NCBI GenBank assembly: GCA_030765045.1
Contig: CM060962.1
Location: 165,096,194-165,160,193, forward strand
Direction: 5' to 3'
Length of the DNA: 64,000 bases
Origin: Tenodera sinensis
Taxonomy: Eukaryota > Arthropoda > Insecta > Mantodea > Mantidae
This document shows positions 24,900-37,912 of this stretch, one piece after another. The translations under genes were made by a program, and so were the position numbers. Position 1 is the first letter of the stretch. Each line of letters begins with the position of its first letter. The notes under the pieces were generated by a model. That model saw nothing but the letters and a program-made list of their open reading frames with translations, ran no database searches and was not told the origin of the DNA.

Positions 24900-25434
24900 T
24901 CACATCTTAGGCTATTTAGTCTGTTCCGACTCTAAAGTCCTGTTCTTTATAATAGATTTTCCTGTTTAGCAAAAGCTGGCTGTTATTTAATTACACAATT
25001 ACACGAATGAGGTATTTCCATACTTAACATTTGAAGTTGCTATCTTTGATCATCCGACTACATCTTATGCATAGCCTTTTACTCAGCTTTTAGTTTAGTT
25101 CTCGTGAATATGATTGAGTAGCTTAAAAGCAAACCACCCCATCCCTTGTTACTGGCATTAGCTGACAAGAAACACACGGGCACGTGCGAACCAGATTTCA
25201 TGCGCTAGCCTAGTTTAGACCTTCACTTGTTGCAAGTGTGAACGCATGCCTGGCTGCAAACCAAAATAAAGCTTTCGGCCTGTGTTGCAAGACTGTGCAG
25301 ATAATGTATTCCATAATGTTCGATTATCTCCTTTATCTTTCAAGACAGATGGAGTTGTTATTGGACTTTATTATTTGTCATATTTGGATCTCCCAGCACG
25401 CGAAATCTGCGCACTCATACCCCTAACACCCCTG

Positions 25435-26124
25435 TATATACATCTGTTACTGCTAGCTAACAGTGCTTTATAACCTGTTTTTCATTTGTTGTAATGCTAA
25501 GGATAAACAAGTGTTAGACTGTATCTAGTTGGCTTATATACAAAGCAATACAACATATGTAATTCTGCAGGTAAATATATGCATCAACATGCTTTGTTTA
25601 ACTGGATATTCATTGGCTTTAAGAACTGCTCTGTTTGCAAAACCTCAGCTCCTATGATGCATTAAATTCAAATGTTTAGAATTATTTTCCATGCTGTTGC
25701 ATACAAATGCTTAAAGATTTATATGAGTATAACTACTCTGTCAGAAGATTTTGCTTACAGTGATGTGTAATAATATCTAGATAGTAAAGCAAGTCAGATT
25801 TACTGACACTACATCACTTACGATCCTGAATGTACATTGTTAAAAAGCATTTCTAACGTGAAACAACTAACCTCCTGGGAGAATATACTCATTCTGAAAA
25901 ATAAAGGTTGAGTCTTCAAATTTGAGTTACCCCAAAGTGATAACCTCACCAAGAAATTTCTGGAAAAGACACCTAAGGACAACAGTATTGCAATCTCCAA
26001 CATGATGACACCACTTTCCAGCAGTCAGCATGAGGTTGAGAATGAGAGTAAATGAGCTATTGAAACATGTCCCATTTTCAATAAGTGTATACAATAATAT
26101 TGTTCAATAACAATAATAATAATA

Positions 26125-26222
<98 letters not shown>

Positions 26223-26829
26223 TATCATTATTGTTGTTGTTGTTAATAATAATAAACCCTTACATTTAAAATGAAAATTAAGTACCAGTGTTGTTTAAAA
26301 ATAAATAATATGTTAAAAATTAATAATGTTTTAACACTGATACTATGTTAATTACTTAATACTAAACTAATTGGTTAATTACCTCCACTCAAAATATGCA
26401 TTTTTGCTTGGTTTATTGTATACATTTCCTGCTTCTCCTTGAGTTCTTTCAGGTTTCAGAAAGAACTAATAATCTGATGTATTCAAATTATTAGAAAAGC
26501 AATGTATTGTTTGCTGCATACTGTAGTGTCGTAGAACTGAGCTATGCAGAATAAATATTGTTGCCAATAACTTGGTCTTTTATTACCAGAACCTTTAGTT
26601 GCATCTACTATTGTGGAAAGTTCATCTCTTTGAGGCTAAACCATAGATTATTCTTGTTAAGGAATAACTCTATAGTAATATAAACAGAGAAAATTTGTGT
26701 GTGCAAGAGAATGAGGGAGTGTTAATCTCAAGAACCACTCAACCAGTTTTGATAATTCTTTCAACGTTTAAAAGTCCTATTCTTCAGGATGGTTACGTGC
26801 TATACAGGTGGGAGATGGATAAGTGCAAA
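25435..26829. other. Non-coding DNA with ATT microsatellite
   Basis: No gene recognised. The (ATT)n/(ATC)n microsatellite at 26109-26236 is the only distinctive content. Confidence 0.55.
26109..26236 (+). repeat. (ATT)n(ATC)n microsatellite
   Basis: Runs of AAT/ATT, then CATCAT, then ATTGTTGTT units. It yields false poly-Ile and poly-Met ORFs on the minus strand. Confidence 0.97.
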
Positions 26830-26831
26830 TA

Positions 26832-28152
26832 CAGGGTCTGGCAGAAACTATCAACCATTTTAGTATAGGTTCTATTAGTAAGGCTAAATAGGGAATGTAA
26901 AGGACTTGCATGGTAATTGGTAGATAACATAATGCCATTTTATGACACAATAACATAAGTCATGTTTTATTTTTATTTTTTTAAAATCGCACCTATTAGG
27001 TAACCATCATCCCTTTGGATGCATGCATGGAGTTGACAAATGTGGCTGTCCATTACCTTTACCAATATTTCGGGTGGAATCGCCTGGACCTCTTCACAAA
27101 TGCATCGCTTCAGAGTCTCTAAGTTGGGATACATGACGTAAACACTTGGATCTTGAGGTACTGCCACAGAAAGAAATTGCAAGCACTCAGATCAGGAGAT
27201 CTGGCCGGCCATGTATGTCCCAGAAATGTGAGATAATTCTTCCCATAAATATTGCACATAATGTTGCCATCATGTCTCAAGTAGTATGCACAGTTGCCCC
27301 ATCTTGCTGGAGATAAAGTGATGTCAAATTAACACCCTGTTTCTGTAATTCAGGAATCAGGAAGGTTGCCAGTAGGCCTCTGAAATGTTCTGAATTTACT
27401 ATGACTGCATTCCCATGTTGATCAAAAGTAGGATTCAATAATCCTGGAAACTGAAACTCCACACTATGCCATGATCTTTGCACTATGGAGTGGTTTTTCA
27501 GGAAGTTCTTGTGGATTCACATTACTCCAATATCGCACGTCTTGCTTGTTCAAAGTGTGCCTCATCCGACATCAGGTTGGAAAGAATGTCTCTATTCTCA
27601 TCCAGTAGGTCAATAAAGTTGGTACAGACTTGTTTCTATAAGACATAGTCATGCTGCAATAACTTAAGGGTCACCTGCATTTTTTGTGGATGATAAGTTA
27701 AACCATTACAGAGGCGCACACTTCTGTCAGACATGTGTAAAACTGCAGCGTGTTTGTTTACTGAACACCTAGGACTCCTGTCAATAGCATTCTGTACTCA
27801 CTCAAAGTGTTCTGGTGTCCGCTTTGACCTTGGCTTTCCTGGTGACTTCTTATTTGTGGCCCTTGCGGTAGCACAAAACTGGTCAACCCACCTCCAAATT
27901 GTGTGCCATTCTGCTACTCCTTGATGTCTCTCAATATTGAATTGCTGTCGATACTTCCGCTGCATAGCTACCACACTGTCACCACTTCTGAAATATGCTG
28001 CAATCACAAAAGTGTGATGTGTCACAGTCCAACGCTCCATGGTAACTAAAATGGCATCCTTGCTACATGCTACCATTTCAATTTTATCCCCATTGCAGGG
28101 CCCTACATACTACCAACCATTAAAAGTGGTAAATTGTTTCTGCCAGACCCTG
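26832..28152 (-). mobile_element. Mariner-like element, minus strand, degraded
   Basis: The TIRs are ACAGGGTCTGGCAGAAAC on both ends (left after TA 26830-26831, right before TA 28153-28154). The minus strand encodes an N-terminal HTH part (28076-27798: ERWTVTHHTFVIAAYFRSGD; RWVDQFCATAR). Then come NLMSDEAHFEQAR near 27570 (first Asp), SLYLQQDGATVHTT near 27290 (second Asp) and a C-terminus at 27182-26973 (LETLKRCICEEVQAIPPEIL). Many stops and frameshifts. The third Asp region is not recognisable. Confidence 0.9.
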
Positions 28153-28445
28153 TATGTGTATCAGCATTCGAGGATACGATGATCCATTATGTGCAGTCTT
28201 CTTTGCTTTTTTTCAAAAGTTATGTTCACAAGGAAAACTTCACAATGCTTTCAGGATGGCTACTATTTCATCTCTCAGACATTCGGTGTCTGATGATGTA
28301 ACAAGTCACACAGCTGGGCCCCCTCTGTACTTGACCTAGGCCAACCATAGTAGGTGGTGTGTTGTGAAGGAAGAATATTGTATCTATTATTTATTTATGC
28401 CAACAAACTTACTGTTGGTGTTTTTAAACACACAAGCCGTGTGTG

Positions 28446-28565
28446 GGCAGTTTGTCACAATAGCTCAGTGGTTAGAGCATCTGCCCGGTAAGCGGAAGGT
28501 CTGTGGTTCAAATCCCAGTTGTGGCATTGAATTTTTAAGTTCCAGTTCTACCTTTCATATTGTAT
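28446..28565 (+). mobile_element. tRNA-derived SINE head
   Basis: The tRNA-like head has box A (TAGCTCAGTGGTTAGAGCAT) and box B (GGTTCAAATCCCA). A possible anticodon arm is present but the T-stem is imperfect, so this is not a functional tRNA. The same family occurs reversed at 34530-34876, where both head and the following GCATTGAATTTTT...TTCC body match. This copy diverges after about 28560. Confidence 0.85.
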
Positions 28566-28729
28566 CTAATTAGGGTTAACAATATATTTGGGGTTCAGCT
28601 TAAAAATATGAACACAGTAACGTTTTTATGCTTTATTTAAATTTGATGTTACTGAACAAACACATAATTCAAAGTACCTAACATATAAACATTTGCACTT
28701 AAAACTACAACTATAAAATTAAACCTCAG

Positions 28730-29960
28730 CATATTAAAATAAACAAAAAATAAAGCAACACAAAAACAGAAAGCATCTTGTAGCGTTCAGTAAAGTAAAC
28801 TAAGAAACCACTATGTACAACTTCTATCATTTCATTTGAAAGTCTTAATCTATATAAGTGCTGAAAATATTGCCTGTTAGCTCTATAACAAGCTTCCATT
28901 CGTCTATGCCTTAATTGAAATTGTTGTGTAGGATCTACGGAATGCAAAATAAAAAAATAAATGCCGTAATTGTCTTATCCTTTCTCACACATCCACATCA
29001 GTTCCACACTGCATCCCAGATTCATTGTCTAAGATTTTCCTGATCATTAATTTTTACTGCACGAACTATTTAAGATGCCCCAAGAAATAAAAGCCTAATG
29101 GATTTAAACTCAGGGATTGCTGTGCGCAACTCCCATAATCATACTGACCAATCCACTGATTTGGGAAATTATATAGAAATTGGCATACTGGTCCACTGAT
29201 AGGTGGAGGTGCCCCATCATACATGAACCACATCTATTGACGTGTGTACAGTGGCATTTCCTCGAGAAGCTCCGGTAGTTTTTTTGCAAAAATTTGCATG
29301 TGATAGTATTTAGTGTACTTGGCAGCTCCACCGACCCTCAGTAGCTGATGTCCAGGATCCCGGCCCAAAGATTTATCATGAAGCTGTGTTGAAGGTTGCC
29401 ATGGTAAGTAGTATGCTGATTTTCTTCTGCCCTAGTATGTACATTTTGGAAATTAAATATGCCATCATGGGTAAACATTGTGTTATAAGGATATTGTCTT
29501 ACACATTTCTTACAAGGTAACCACATTATTTTCACATTTTTGTAGAAACCAATTTCAGAACTGCACTCTTCTTTTGTAGTCCACTTCTTACAGATGTCCC
29601 TTTGATGATGGTACTTGTTCATGTAATGTGTGGCAAATACTCCAGCTACTTCCCTTACCAAGTGCCTGTACTTACACCAGGCCTCTCTCTGTTACTGTGT
29701 CGCCTCACCATGGTCCTCAACCTTCAAATCAGGGATGAAGAGAACCTGTGTCACAAAGCCTTTGATGCACTGCAGTGAACATTTGTCTAATAGAAAGACA
29801 ACAATTTGGAAACCGCTGATGATTAGAGCGAGGACATATATCCACTGAAGAAGAAATCAGGTTGACTGCACGGCGAATTGCTTGCTTGACATCATCGCTG
29901 CTACCTCGGACTGAGGGGTGAACAGTGTGCTGTGGTTCAGTATGACAGCTGTGCCATACA
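28730..29960 (-). mobile_element. IS630/mariner-type remnant, minus strand
   Basis: Minus-strand blocks in order are MFTAVHQRLCDTGSLHPD (near 29780), THYMNKYHHQRDICKKWT, TMFTHDGIFNFQNVHTRAEE with INLWAGI (29490-29340), and a C-terminal LRHRRMEACYRANRQYF near 28900. These match the order of an IS630-type transposase. The first catalytic motif is disrupted, and TIRs are not identified. Boundaries are approximate. Confidence 0.72.
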
Positions 29961-30009
29961 GAGAGGGAGTGTTATTTTCTGTGTGATCCATGTTTACATA
30001 CGAGGTGAA

Positions 30010-31455
30010 TAATGTCTTCAGCTTTAGGTGATGGTAAATTAAATCAGTTATTGGAAGAAATAATTTCGTATTGAATGGTGATACGATACAATGTAAGTTA
30101 TGTTATTCACAAATCAGAGATTCCAAGGAGAAACGGAAATTGTTGAAGCAACATTGCAATACCAAAAAACATAAAGCACTTTTTGCAGCATCAAAAAATA
30201 AAGAACACGACCATTTGTCACTTCAATTGGAGTTTTTTGAAGACATGTGCAAAATATTGGTACATAGTAACATACCATGTCACAAAGTAGAACATGCTGA
30301 ATTTAAAATATTCATAAAAATACACTAAGCGGGAGCCTCCCAGTGCAAGAAAATAGTGTAAATAGTATCTATCAAAATGTTATGATAAAGTTATGGCTCA
30401 AATTTGGCAATCTGTGGGTGACAAAATTTGGATTACCATAGACGAAACTCTGGATTCTGTGGGGAGGTTTGTTTGAAATGTAATTGTGGGGGTACTTTCG
30501 CCAGGCAGACATACTAAATCATTTCCATTGATGCTTGAAGTTACTGATAAGGTTAACTACAAAAGTATTGCCGAAATTTTTCAAAACAGTCTAATTTTGC
30601 TGTGGCCAGAGGGGATCAAAACTGATAATGTACTACTTTTTCTGACAGATGGTGCAAGATACATGCTAAAAGCAGCTAAAGAAATTAAAACTACACATCA
30701 CCCCAACATGGTACATTTAACGTGCATCGCTCACAGCCTTCATCGTGTAGACGAAATGATACGCTTCTGGTACAGTGATGTGGACTGCTTTATTGCTAAT
30801 GTGAAAAAAAATTTCTGAAAGCCCCAAACAGATTACCGATTTTCAAAGAAATGGCCCCTCGGGTCCCTTTACCTCCCCAGCCCATTGTAACTAGATGTAG
30901 TGGTGATGGCTAAATGTTGCTGCATATTATGCAGATTATTATGATAAAATAGTTAAATTAATCAATGTTTTGGATAGTGAAGACAGCTGTGCCATTAAAT
31001 CTACTCAGTCACTGATTTCAGGCAATTTACATAAACATTTGTTATTTATTAAAAAGAATTTTCCAGATGTCACCAAAGCTATTCTGCATTTAGAATCAGG
31101 AAATCACAAACTGTCATATGCTTTACAATTGATAGAAGAGCTTTATATGGAAATTGAAAATACAGATCCTAGCCTGTCACTGAAGTAGTGCAATATAAAC
31201 TCAAAACCGTGTTGGAGAGAAATCCTGGTTACGCTACAGTGGTTCATATAAAAATTGGTTTACAACAGCTAGACAAAATGACATTTACGTATGACAAACA
31301 CAATGCAAAATATCGTACGTTTGTTCCCGTTACATCATGTGACGTTGAGAGAAGTTTCTTGCTGCATAAATATTGTTTGGATGACAAGTTTTTACTTTTG
31401 AACAATTTAAAAAATGTATTATTTTTCACTGCAATGTTTTTGAGGAACGAATAGA
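30010..31455 (+). pseudogene. hAT-like (CGGBP1-related) transposase pseudogene
   Basis: Plus-strand pieces follow one protein. A BED-like zinc finger comes first (IQCKLCYSQIRD, then LLKQHCNTKKHKALF). Then LEFFEDMCKILVHSNIP, a broken middle, and 30486-30818 with LLWPEGIKTDNVLLFLTDGA and MVHLTCIAHSLHRVDEM. 30970-31188 follows, and a C-terminal hAT dimerisation block at 31188-31451 (VPVTSCDVERSFLLHKY). The fold and order match CGGBP1-like/hAT-derived proteins that are multicopy in arthropods. At least four frameshifts or stops. A second N-terminal copy is at 57920-58195. Confidence 0.8.
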
Positions 31456-32316
31456 TGACAATATGAACTGATGTAAATGGACTAGAGCTTCTTACACAGC
31501 CCTGCCCGTTTGTTTACATGTTCTGAACTCCTGTGCTACGCCATCTGCCAGTCACCACGGAGCGTGTATAGTACAAGTGTGCAAACATTGTAGGCGATGG
31601 GATATTTATCTTCGCTCTACTGATGATACAGGTCCCTCGCAGCATTGGCAGATTTCCCAGACATACTATAAATTAAATTAATATCTTCTAATTTAGCATA
31701 TGTGAAGTCAATCATTGCGTAAAGGAAACTTGGTGACTAAATCGGTCCCATGTTCTCTCACAGCAAGTCACATGGATGCAGGCCAACCATGTGCGAGTTG
31801 TCAACCAGGAGGGATATAATGCAGGGCTGTTAAAAACACATTAGATTCTGAAATTTGGAATCATTTAAGGGAATACTATTAATAAGCAGACAAAACAAGA
31901 TACACTTACTTGTTATACATAATAAATTCAAATTATTTGCACTTTTCCCCTCCCACCCTATAGGTATATGTTTCCAAAAATTTCAAAACTGGAGAGGGTT
32001 TCTTTAGTTATTCGTGTCACCTAATTTCAATCCCATTTCGTTGACTATGAATATCAGAGAGTAACTTATACTTTATTACATATATGGCAGATTTTAATGA
32101 CTGAGCCCAAAGGAATATATCGGGAGGCTTAAAATATTTTAAAATTCTGTTATTTTAGGTGGACATGTTGTATATCATGCATATCACATTTACTTCATAT
32201 TTCTTTTAAGTTTTAACAGTTGAAGTCCTGGTATGATTTTGACAAAGCCAGGTACATTTATGTTCCAGAAACTAACAAAAATAAGCTACCCTTACATTCA
32301 TTCCCTAAAATACAAG
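31456..32316. other. No recognised gene
   Basis: Non-coding. A short inverted pair ACAGCCCTG (near 31496) and CAGGGCTGT (near 31822) is present. It could be a transposon end, but it is too short to claim. Confidence 0.4.
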
Positions 32317-32575
32317 CATGAGCGTCAGCAGACTTTTTTCCAGGGGGTGGGGGGGGGGGGCCACATGTTGGAAGTTTGCAATCAGATATTATTAATTCAT
32401 TATTTTACTATCAAAATTTATATCTGTTGCAGATAACCGTATTGATTTATGCTAAATAACAATTGTTCTTAATTAAAATAATAGTTTAATAGTCAGTAAT
32501 TGCACATTAAGTTCACCAACTTCCAAGGGGGGGCCGCGGCCCCCCCCCCCTTGCCCCCCATTCACGACGCCCATG
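32317..32575 (+). mobile_element. hAT-type MITE (CATGGGCGTC family), TSD AATACAAG
   Basis: It starts CATGAGCGTCAGCAGACTTT and ends CACGACGCCCATG. A perfect 8-bp duplication AATACAAG lies at 32309-32316 and 32576-32583. The body is AT-rich (TTGGAAGTTTGCAATCA; TTGCAGATAACCGTATT). Just before the right end is a strong G/C palindrome (GGGGGGGCCGCGGCCCCCC). Relatives are 53749-55393, 58370-58615 and 59623-59893 (reversed). No coding capacity. Confidence 0.95.
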
Positions 32576-32628
32576 AATACAAGTCAAGATTCTCTGGCCT
32601 ATCTAAATGAAACTTTGTATACTTAAAC

Positions 32629-32940
32629 CAGTGCTGTCCAACTTTCTTATGTGCTCGGACACATTTAACTCATGCCTAAGGAGGCGTGAGTGCCATCACA
32701 ACCACCGTTAGGGCAAGTACCCTTCTTTTGAGAAGAAAAAGGGACAGTACTGGTTAGGGAAGTAATGAATCCAGCTTTAAGTATATAAAAACATACTTTA
32801 TGGGTATGTACTTTGAAGATATTCAGAAGGAAATAGCTTTGTCTTGAAATTTGAATTAATATTAGAAATCGTCTGACTAAAAATTTGCTTACGAAGGGTG
32901 CCAGAATAATATATCATGGGCACCGCATTGGACAGCGCTG
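32629..32940. mobile_element. Second MITE, TIR CAGYGCTGTCCAA
   Basis: Inverted ends are CAGTGCTGTCCAAC (left) and CAGCGCTGTCCAATG (right, read inward). The length is 312 bp with no ORF. Flanking octamers ACTTAAAC and GCTTATGC match at 5 of 8 positions, consistent with an old hAT duplication. It lies only 53 bp from the preceding MITE. Confidence 0.8.
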
Positions 32941-32948
32941 GCTTATGC

Positions 32949-34529
32949 TATAGGAAACAAATTATAAGTTACCTCACAATTCTTAAAAGCTGCTTTCACC
33001 ATATTTTCAACCCTTCACATAGAAATCTACACTGTTAAACCATGTGGTCAAAATGTTGCACAATTATACATTAGGAGTTGCCATAAATCGTAGGTTACAT
33101 TACAATTTCCAAAAACCACCTAACCCTTATTTGGAATTATATAGTAGCCAACATTTTCACAAGTTACACTTATTTGATTCTAGATAAAATTATACTGCTT
33201 GGCCAACAAGAGCACAAATTTGTTCATTTGGACTACAGAACTTGAAAAAAATTATAGGATACCGCACAACTTCAAAAATCTGTCTATTTCAACCCCTTAT
33301 GTACAAATTGTCAGTATTTGACCAATCTGGACAAACTTTGGGTGCATGCTTATAGTACAAATACAAATTACACACTCCTTATGACTTAGAAAGAATCACC
33401 CCATTATTTTCAACCCCATACTTGAATGTATCAATGCTATAGACAGCTACAAATTGCTTGTGTGTATTTAAATAGTGGTTTTGAGAAAACCATTTTCAAA
33501 TAGTTTTTCTCTCATAAGCTGATTCTGCGTAAATGTTTATATAAAGCAAATCTTTCCTTTTTTCTGCTGTCACTTTTAGTGCATATATACACAAATTGTG
33601 TGGCCTTTGAAAACAATTGATAATAACGTCATCAGAGTTTGAGAATGCTAGTGAAACAGTATAAGGTAATAGAATAGATTTTATGAGAGTAACCCTACAA
33701 TGTACATTGACTCTCCCCTCCTTTTCTCTGTATTCCTTGTCTCATATGCATAATATCTTTTGTGTTGAGGATTTTCACTCATTTGGATTTGACAATATTA
33801 TTAGTTTCAGTTCTCTACAGAGCTCTCATATGGACAGGGAATTGCTTGCAATTCACTGCACTCCATATAATGTGTCACCTAATAGTATAATCAATTGACA
33901 TGAAATCCATGCCATACAGAGGTTGATACATTGTGAAGCCATGTGTTTCACTTTTGAAAGTGCTGTGTAATTTAAAAAATGTATACACTAACGTACACAG
34001 AATCTCCATGTATTATACCTGATGACAAAACTCTTGTAGAGAAATGAGTCTGAGACAGCAATTTATAGACAGATTCCCTGCTATTTGTGTGACACAGAGA
34101 ATGGCTGATAATCTCGTGAAAAGATTTACAGAAGCAGGATTTGTTCTTGATAAGAAATAAAATGTAAATTGCCATGTTCTTACAGAAATAACATTGATGA
34201 TGTCAGAGAATAGTTAGAACAATGCACAAAGAAATTTCTGGAAAAGCTTGCACTGGAATCAAGAATATCACAAACCTCAGCTTGGAATACCACTTAACTT
34301 TTAAAAGTGAAACTCTGTAACTAAAGTTCACCAATTTCAAATACACAATAATGTGAATAGAGAGAATTTCTGCAATTGGGTGTAGGATAATGTTAATAAT
34401 CACACTATTGTCCCATGTTTAATATTTTTAAAAGGTGTGAGAGATGTGCGGTGGCACAAGGGCATAACTTCTGTTACCATTTATGATGAAGATATATGCT
34501 TAATTTTTATAAGAAACCTATGCACTTAA
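32949..34529. other. No recognised feature
   Basis: AT-rich non-coding DNA. I see no protein family, RNA or repeat in it. Confidence 0.5.
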
Positions 34530-34876
34530 ATATAATGGGCTTATGAGGCGAGGGATCTACGAGAGCCAAAGCTCCCTACCCTAAAATCAGGGAAGGCAGC
34601 AGCCAAGTGCCACTCCTGTCAGGCTTTCCATTAGGCCAATACCTTGTTTCCTAAAAAGTCCCCCCTCCCCACTGTTACACAGGGGAGAGAAGTGGATACA
34701 CCACTTACGCACGTTGAATCCTCCGAGGAGATATCTATAACCCAGGTGGGGCCACTGGATATCTAAGAGAGGTAGAATCGGAACTGAAAAATTCAATGCC
34801 ACAGCTGGGATTTGAGCCACAGACCTTCGCTTGCCATGCAGTTGCTCTAACCATTAAGCTACTGTGACAACCTGCC
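34530..34876 (-). mobile_element. tRNA-derived SINE, minus strand, near full length
   Basis: Read on the minus strand: head TGTCACAGTAGCTTAATGG, box B GGCTCAAATCCCAG, then a ~270-bp body ending near CCTCGCCTCATAAGCCC. It shares its head and early body with 28446-28565. The body contains a stop-free minus ORF by chance. The left end is approximate and no clear TSD was found. Confidence 0.82.
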
Positions 34877-36299
34877 AGAATAACATTGAATTCTCAAACC
34901 AATTCTCCCGGTAGACCACAAAGGGATCTCACATCAAAGACAAGCACCCCAAAGACATAAATAAATAATTACCATCTAATGGTTATTTAATCCTAGGACA
35001 TAAAGTACATAAGTTAGTAAGTCGCCCTTGGGGTATTTGTCTCATACATACATACATTTCATGCACACACACGTATCTATATTCCTGTTGTATTCCTATA
35101 TTCAGTAATGGGTTAGTAAAGGTAAATTAACCAATTATAATTTGAGTTAGAGGGAAAGCATGGTGCTTTATTTGTTTATGTATTTATTTAGTTTTGCTTC
35201 TATGCAGCAACAAACAATGATATTACTCTGAGAATTCAGTTCTGTTTACTTTTTCTTCGCAAGTTCTGCCTTGCTGTGTATTTAATGAATACCTCTCAAG
35301 CTTTTATTTGCATCCCCTGAAAATCTTCTCACACATACACATTATACATTTCACTAACCTGAGCGTAGTCAAGTTTTCCCCTTAGATTTTAGCTCCTTCA
35401 AGACATGTCTTTTGCAAGCCGATAAGGCATGGCTGCCAATCATGATAGGTGTGTCCGACAAATTGAATTCACTCATTACCTCTTTCTCTTTAAGACAACG
35501 GCCCCAAATGACCCAGCTGTCGACGGGCCCTTAAACTCCACTCACTTACATACTCACTCATTTAAACAATATGGTTGAAAGTGTAAACATGTATTTTATT
35601 TCTGTGCCATTTTTATTCTTTGTTTTGGTTATTGGTTAAGGTTATTTAGCAAAAGGAATGGCACTTCCTTCCACCGTGGCCTAAAGCAACCAATGAAATG
35701 GACAGGGCTTTGTAAGACGATAAATAATGTGACATAGACGCAAAGTACAGTGAGATTATCTTAGACGTTCTTTGTATACACGTGTACTTGAGATAAGCAT
35801 ACCATGTTTGAAACTCCAGGGTTGAAAATGCTATACTTTCTGTAAGCCACTGATAAGTTGTCTGCCATCTAGTGGAAGTAAGACAAAAATTTTATGTGTA
35901 TACCATTCAAGAAGAAACATTTAAAGATTTAGTCCTGCTCTCACGAAGTGTTCCTGTACTTGCTCCCAGATAAAGTTATAGTCCTGGTGCAGTGCCCCTC
36001 AAATGTATCCAGCGGCCACAACATGTACAGCTGTTCAATGTACTCTGTTCACCCTTTCTACGGAAGTATGGGAGAGGGAAGAGAGGGTGCCAGAGAAACC
36101 AAATGCATAAAATAAACATTTCCCTCTATAGTTCGTTCTGGTGTAACAAGGAGCGTTAAGGGTTAACATTGTTGAGCATTCGAGTCTGGGGTAGAGCTTT
36201 TTATTTTTGGCTTAATAAACTACCTCCATGCCTTTTACAAGTGTATATTTGCTCGTTTTACTCTAAATAATAGGTGAGATAAGTATTTAATAAATTAGA
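34877..36299. other. Mostly non-coding; one retroposon tail
   Basis: Nothing coding. 35503-35565 holds another GGGCCC-type tail (see separate entry). Confidence 0.5.
35503..35565 (+). repeat. Retroposon 3' tail, GGGCCC-type
   Basis: The core is GGCCCCAAATGACCCAG, then CTGTCGACGGGCCCTTAAAC, followed by CACTCACTTACATACTCACTC. It belongs to the family described at 12689. Confidence 0.8.
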
Positions 36300-36990
36300 A
36301 AAAGCAGTGAAGAAGATGGGATTAACAATCAATGAAAACAAGATGAAATATTTACAATGAACATGCAAGGGAGTTATATTGTAATTGATAATTATAAATT
36401 TAAAATTATTACACAATTTAAATACTTGGGACTGTCATAACAAGTAATAACAACACTGCAACAGAAATAAACTCGAGGATGAAGATGGCTAATATTAATG
36501 TTATAATGGGTTAAAGAAGCAACTCCAATCCCATCTCCTTGGTATAAAAACAAAATGCATGCTATATAAAACATTGATTATACTAGTATTAATATAGACC
36601 AGAGAGTTGGACTTTAAATAAAGGAACACAGAAAGATCAATGGTATTTAAAAGGAAAGCATTAAGAAAGATCTATAGGTCTGTGAACAAAAATGGGATTT
36701 GGCGTAATAGATATAATTTTGAATTTTATAATTTGTATAAAGAGCCAAATGTAATTAAGGTAGATGCTAGGGCATCTGAATAGGATGGAGGATAATAATC
36801 CATGTAAAAATGTCACTCTCACCAATCCATTATATGCAACCAGAAAAGTTGGAAGACCAACTACCAGATGACTCGATGATCTGGAAAGAAATCAGAAGGC
36901 AATCAATGTAAGGCACTGGAAAAGATCAGCGCTGGATAGATCTTGATGTAGGCGGATCATTGGAGCGGTCTTGGCCTAATAAGGCTGTTG
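36300..36990 (+). mobile_element. RTE-like LINE, C-terminal remnant
   Basis: Heavily broken plus-strand frames give TQFKYLGLS (after the RT active site), MLYKTLI, then SLNKGTQ-like and KVGRPTT, and a C-terminal INVRHWKRSALDRS. The 3' end is AACCCAAGAAGAAAGAAG, a (GAA)n tail. The same architecture appears minus at 48276-48840. Assignment to an RTE/Proto2-like clade is from the C-terminal pattern. Confidence 0.65.
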
Positions 36991-37729
36991 AACCCAAGAA
37001 GAAAGAAGACTATAAATAATGTGACATATCAGTGTATTATTGTCCTATTATATGAAAACCATATGGATATGTTATTTAATGTATGTTTCTGTTAATGAAA
37101 ATGCACGTTATAACAACAAAAATAATCATAATAATAACAGTAATGCCCTTTTTATATAGAAAACGCAATCTGGCTTCCATTGAAGTTATTTGGCTGATGG
37201 TGGGGGTAAGAGGCATAACACCAAGCTTCTTTGAAATGTTCTGCAAACATTCCAAGAATACTGATTCCATTTATAGCATAGAATAGAGGTTCAACTGTCA
37301 ATTATTTGTGTGCATCTACATAATTATTATAGTTGTAATGTTTGTCAATCAATCAAATCTTTATTGTCCTTTATAACATGTTACCCAAGTCCGCAGTGTA
37401 TTTGTGAGCTGTGCCCAAAATTCTGCGACTGCTACCATGTCAATGTGTCAGAAGAGAACAATATCCTTAATGGCATACTTAAAAAATGACTGAACAATGA
37501 CTTAGTGAAGTTAACTTTACATTATACACATTGTGCGCTTTTCCTACTGTTATTATAACATGTTACAATGGAAATAATTGAAACATTGTTTAAAAACATG
37601 GTCAGCATTTATATTAAAGTACAAAAGTATGTATAAGTAAATATGCATACAATAAGTATATAAATATAGCTACAATACATATAGAAGCACCCAATGGCAA
37701 CTTGTCACATCATCCACATACATGCAGGT

Positions 37730-37912
37730 GAGACAGTGCCAAAAGAGTGAATCAATTCAAATACTATTTTGTCATTTAGGAACTCATCAATACCGTAATA
37801 CACTTTATTTATAAGGAATTTGGTTAATGAGTGTTTAAACTTGGAGAATGGAATATTATTACAAAAGTTTATTAGTAATTTATTGAATAATTTACTACCT
37901 ATATAGTCAGTC
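37730..37912 (-). mobile_element. CR1-like LINE, extreme C-terminus, minus strand
   Basis: The minus strand encodes DYIGSKLFNKLLINFCNNIP and SKFKHSLTKFLINKVYYGID, the typical end of a CR1/Jockey-like RT protein. The preceding residues (NYNTRGKQDLIIQTHRLKLY) are found at 39095-39005. The two parts are separated by the insert at 37913-39004. Confidence 0.78.

Larger units (their letters stand above)
23902..25434 (+). mobile_element. Internally deleted IS630/mariner-type element, ~33-bp TIRs
   Basis: The left end is ACAAGGTGTTAGGGGTACGA; the right end read inward is ACAGGGGTGTTAGGGGTATG. Both continue with G(C/T)GCGCAGA(C/T)TTC and are flanked by TA. An ATG at 24354 opens MAVFTNQEYLDMLPA, the usual N-terminus of this transposase group. 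It is followed within about 40 bases by a C-terminal block (DDLRTRVFEAALEIG; TRVGQNWLRCLHRF). The whole catalytic core is deleted, making a MITE-like derivative. The right half carries a long CTT microsatellite and a retroposon tail. Confidence 0.85.

Noticed and set aside
26025..26228. Minus-strand Met/Ile-rich ORF
   Set aside because: Translation of ATT/ATC microsatellite.
28446..28530. Possible tRNA gene
   Set aside because: Box A and B are good but the T-stem is mispaired, position 33 is not T, and a second copy with the same downstream body exists at 34530-34876. It is a SINE head.
31496..31830. MITE with ACAGCCCTG ends
   Set aside because: Only 9-10 bp of inverted match and no target duplication; chance not excluded.
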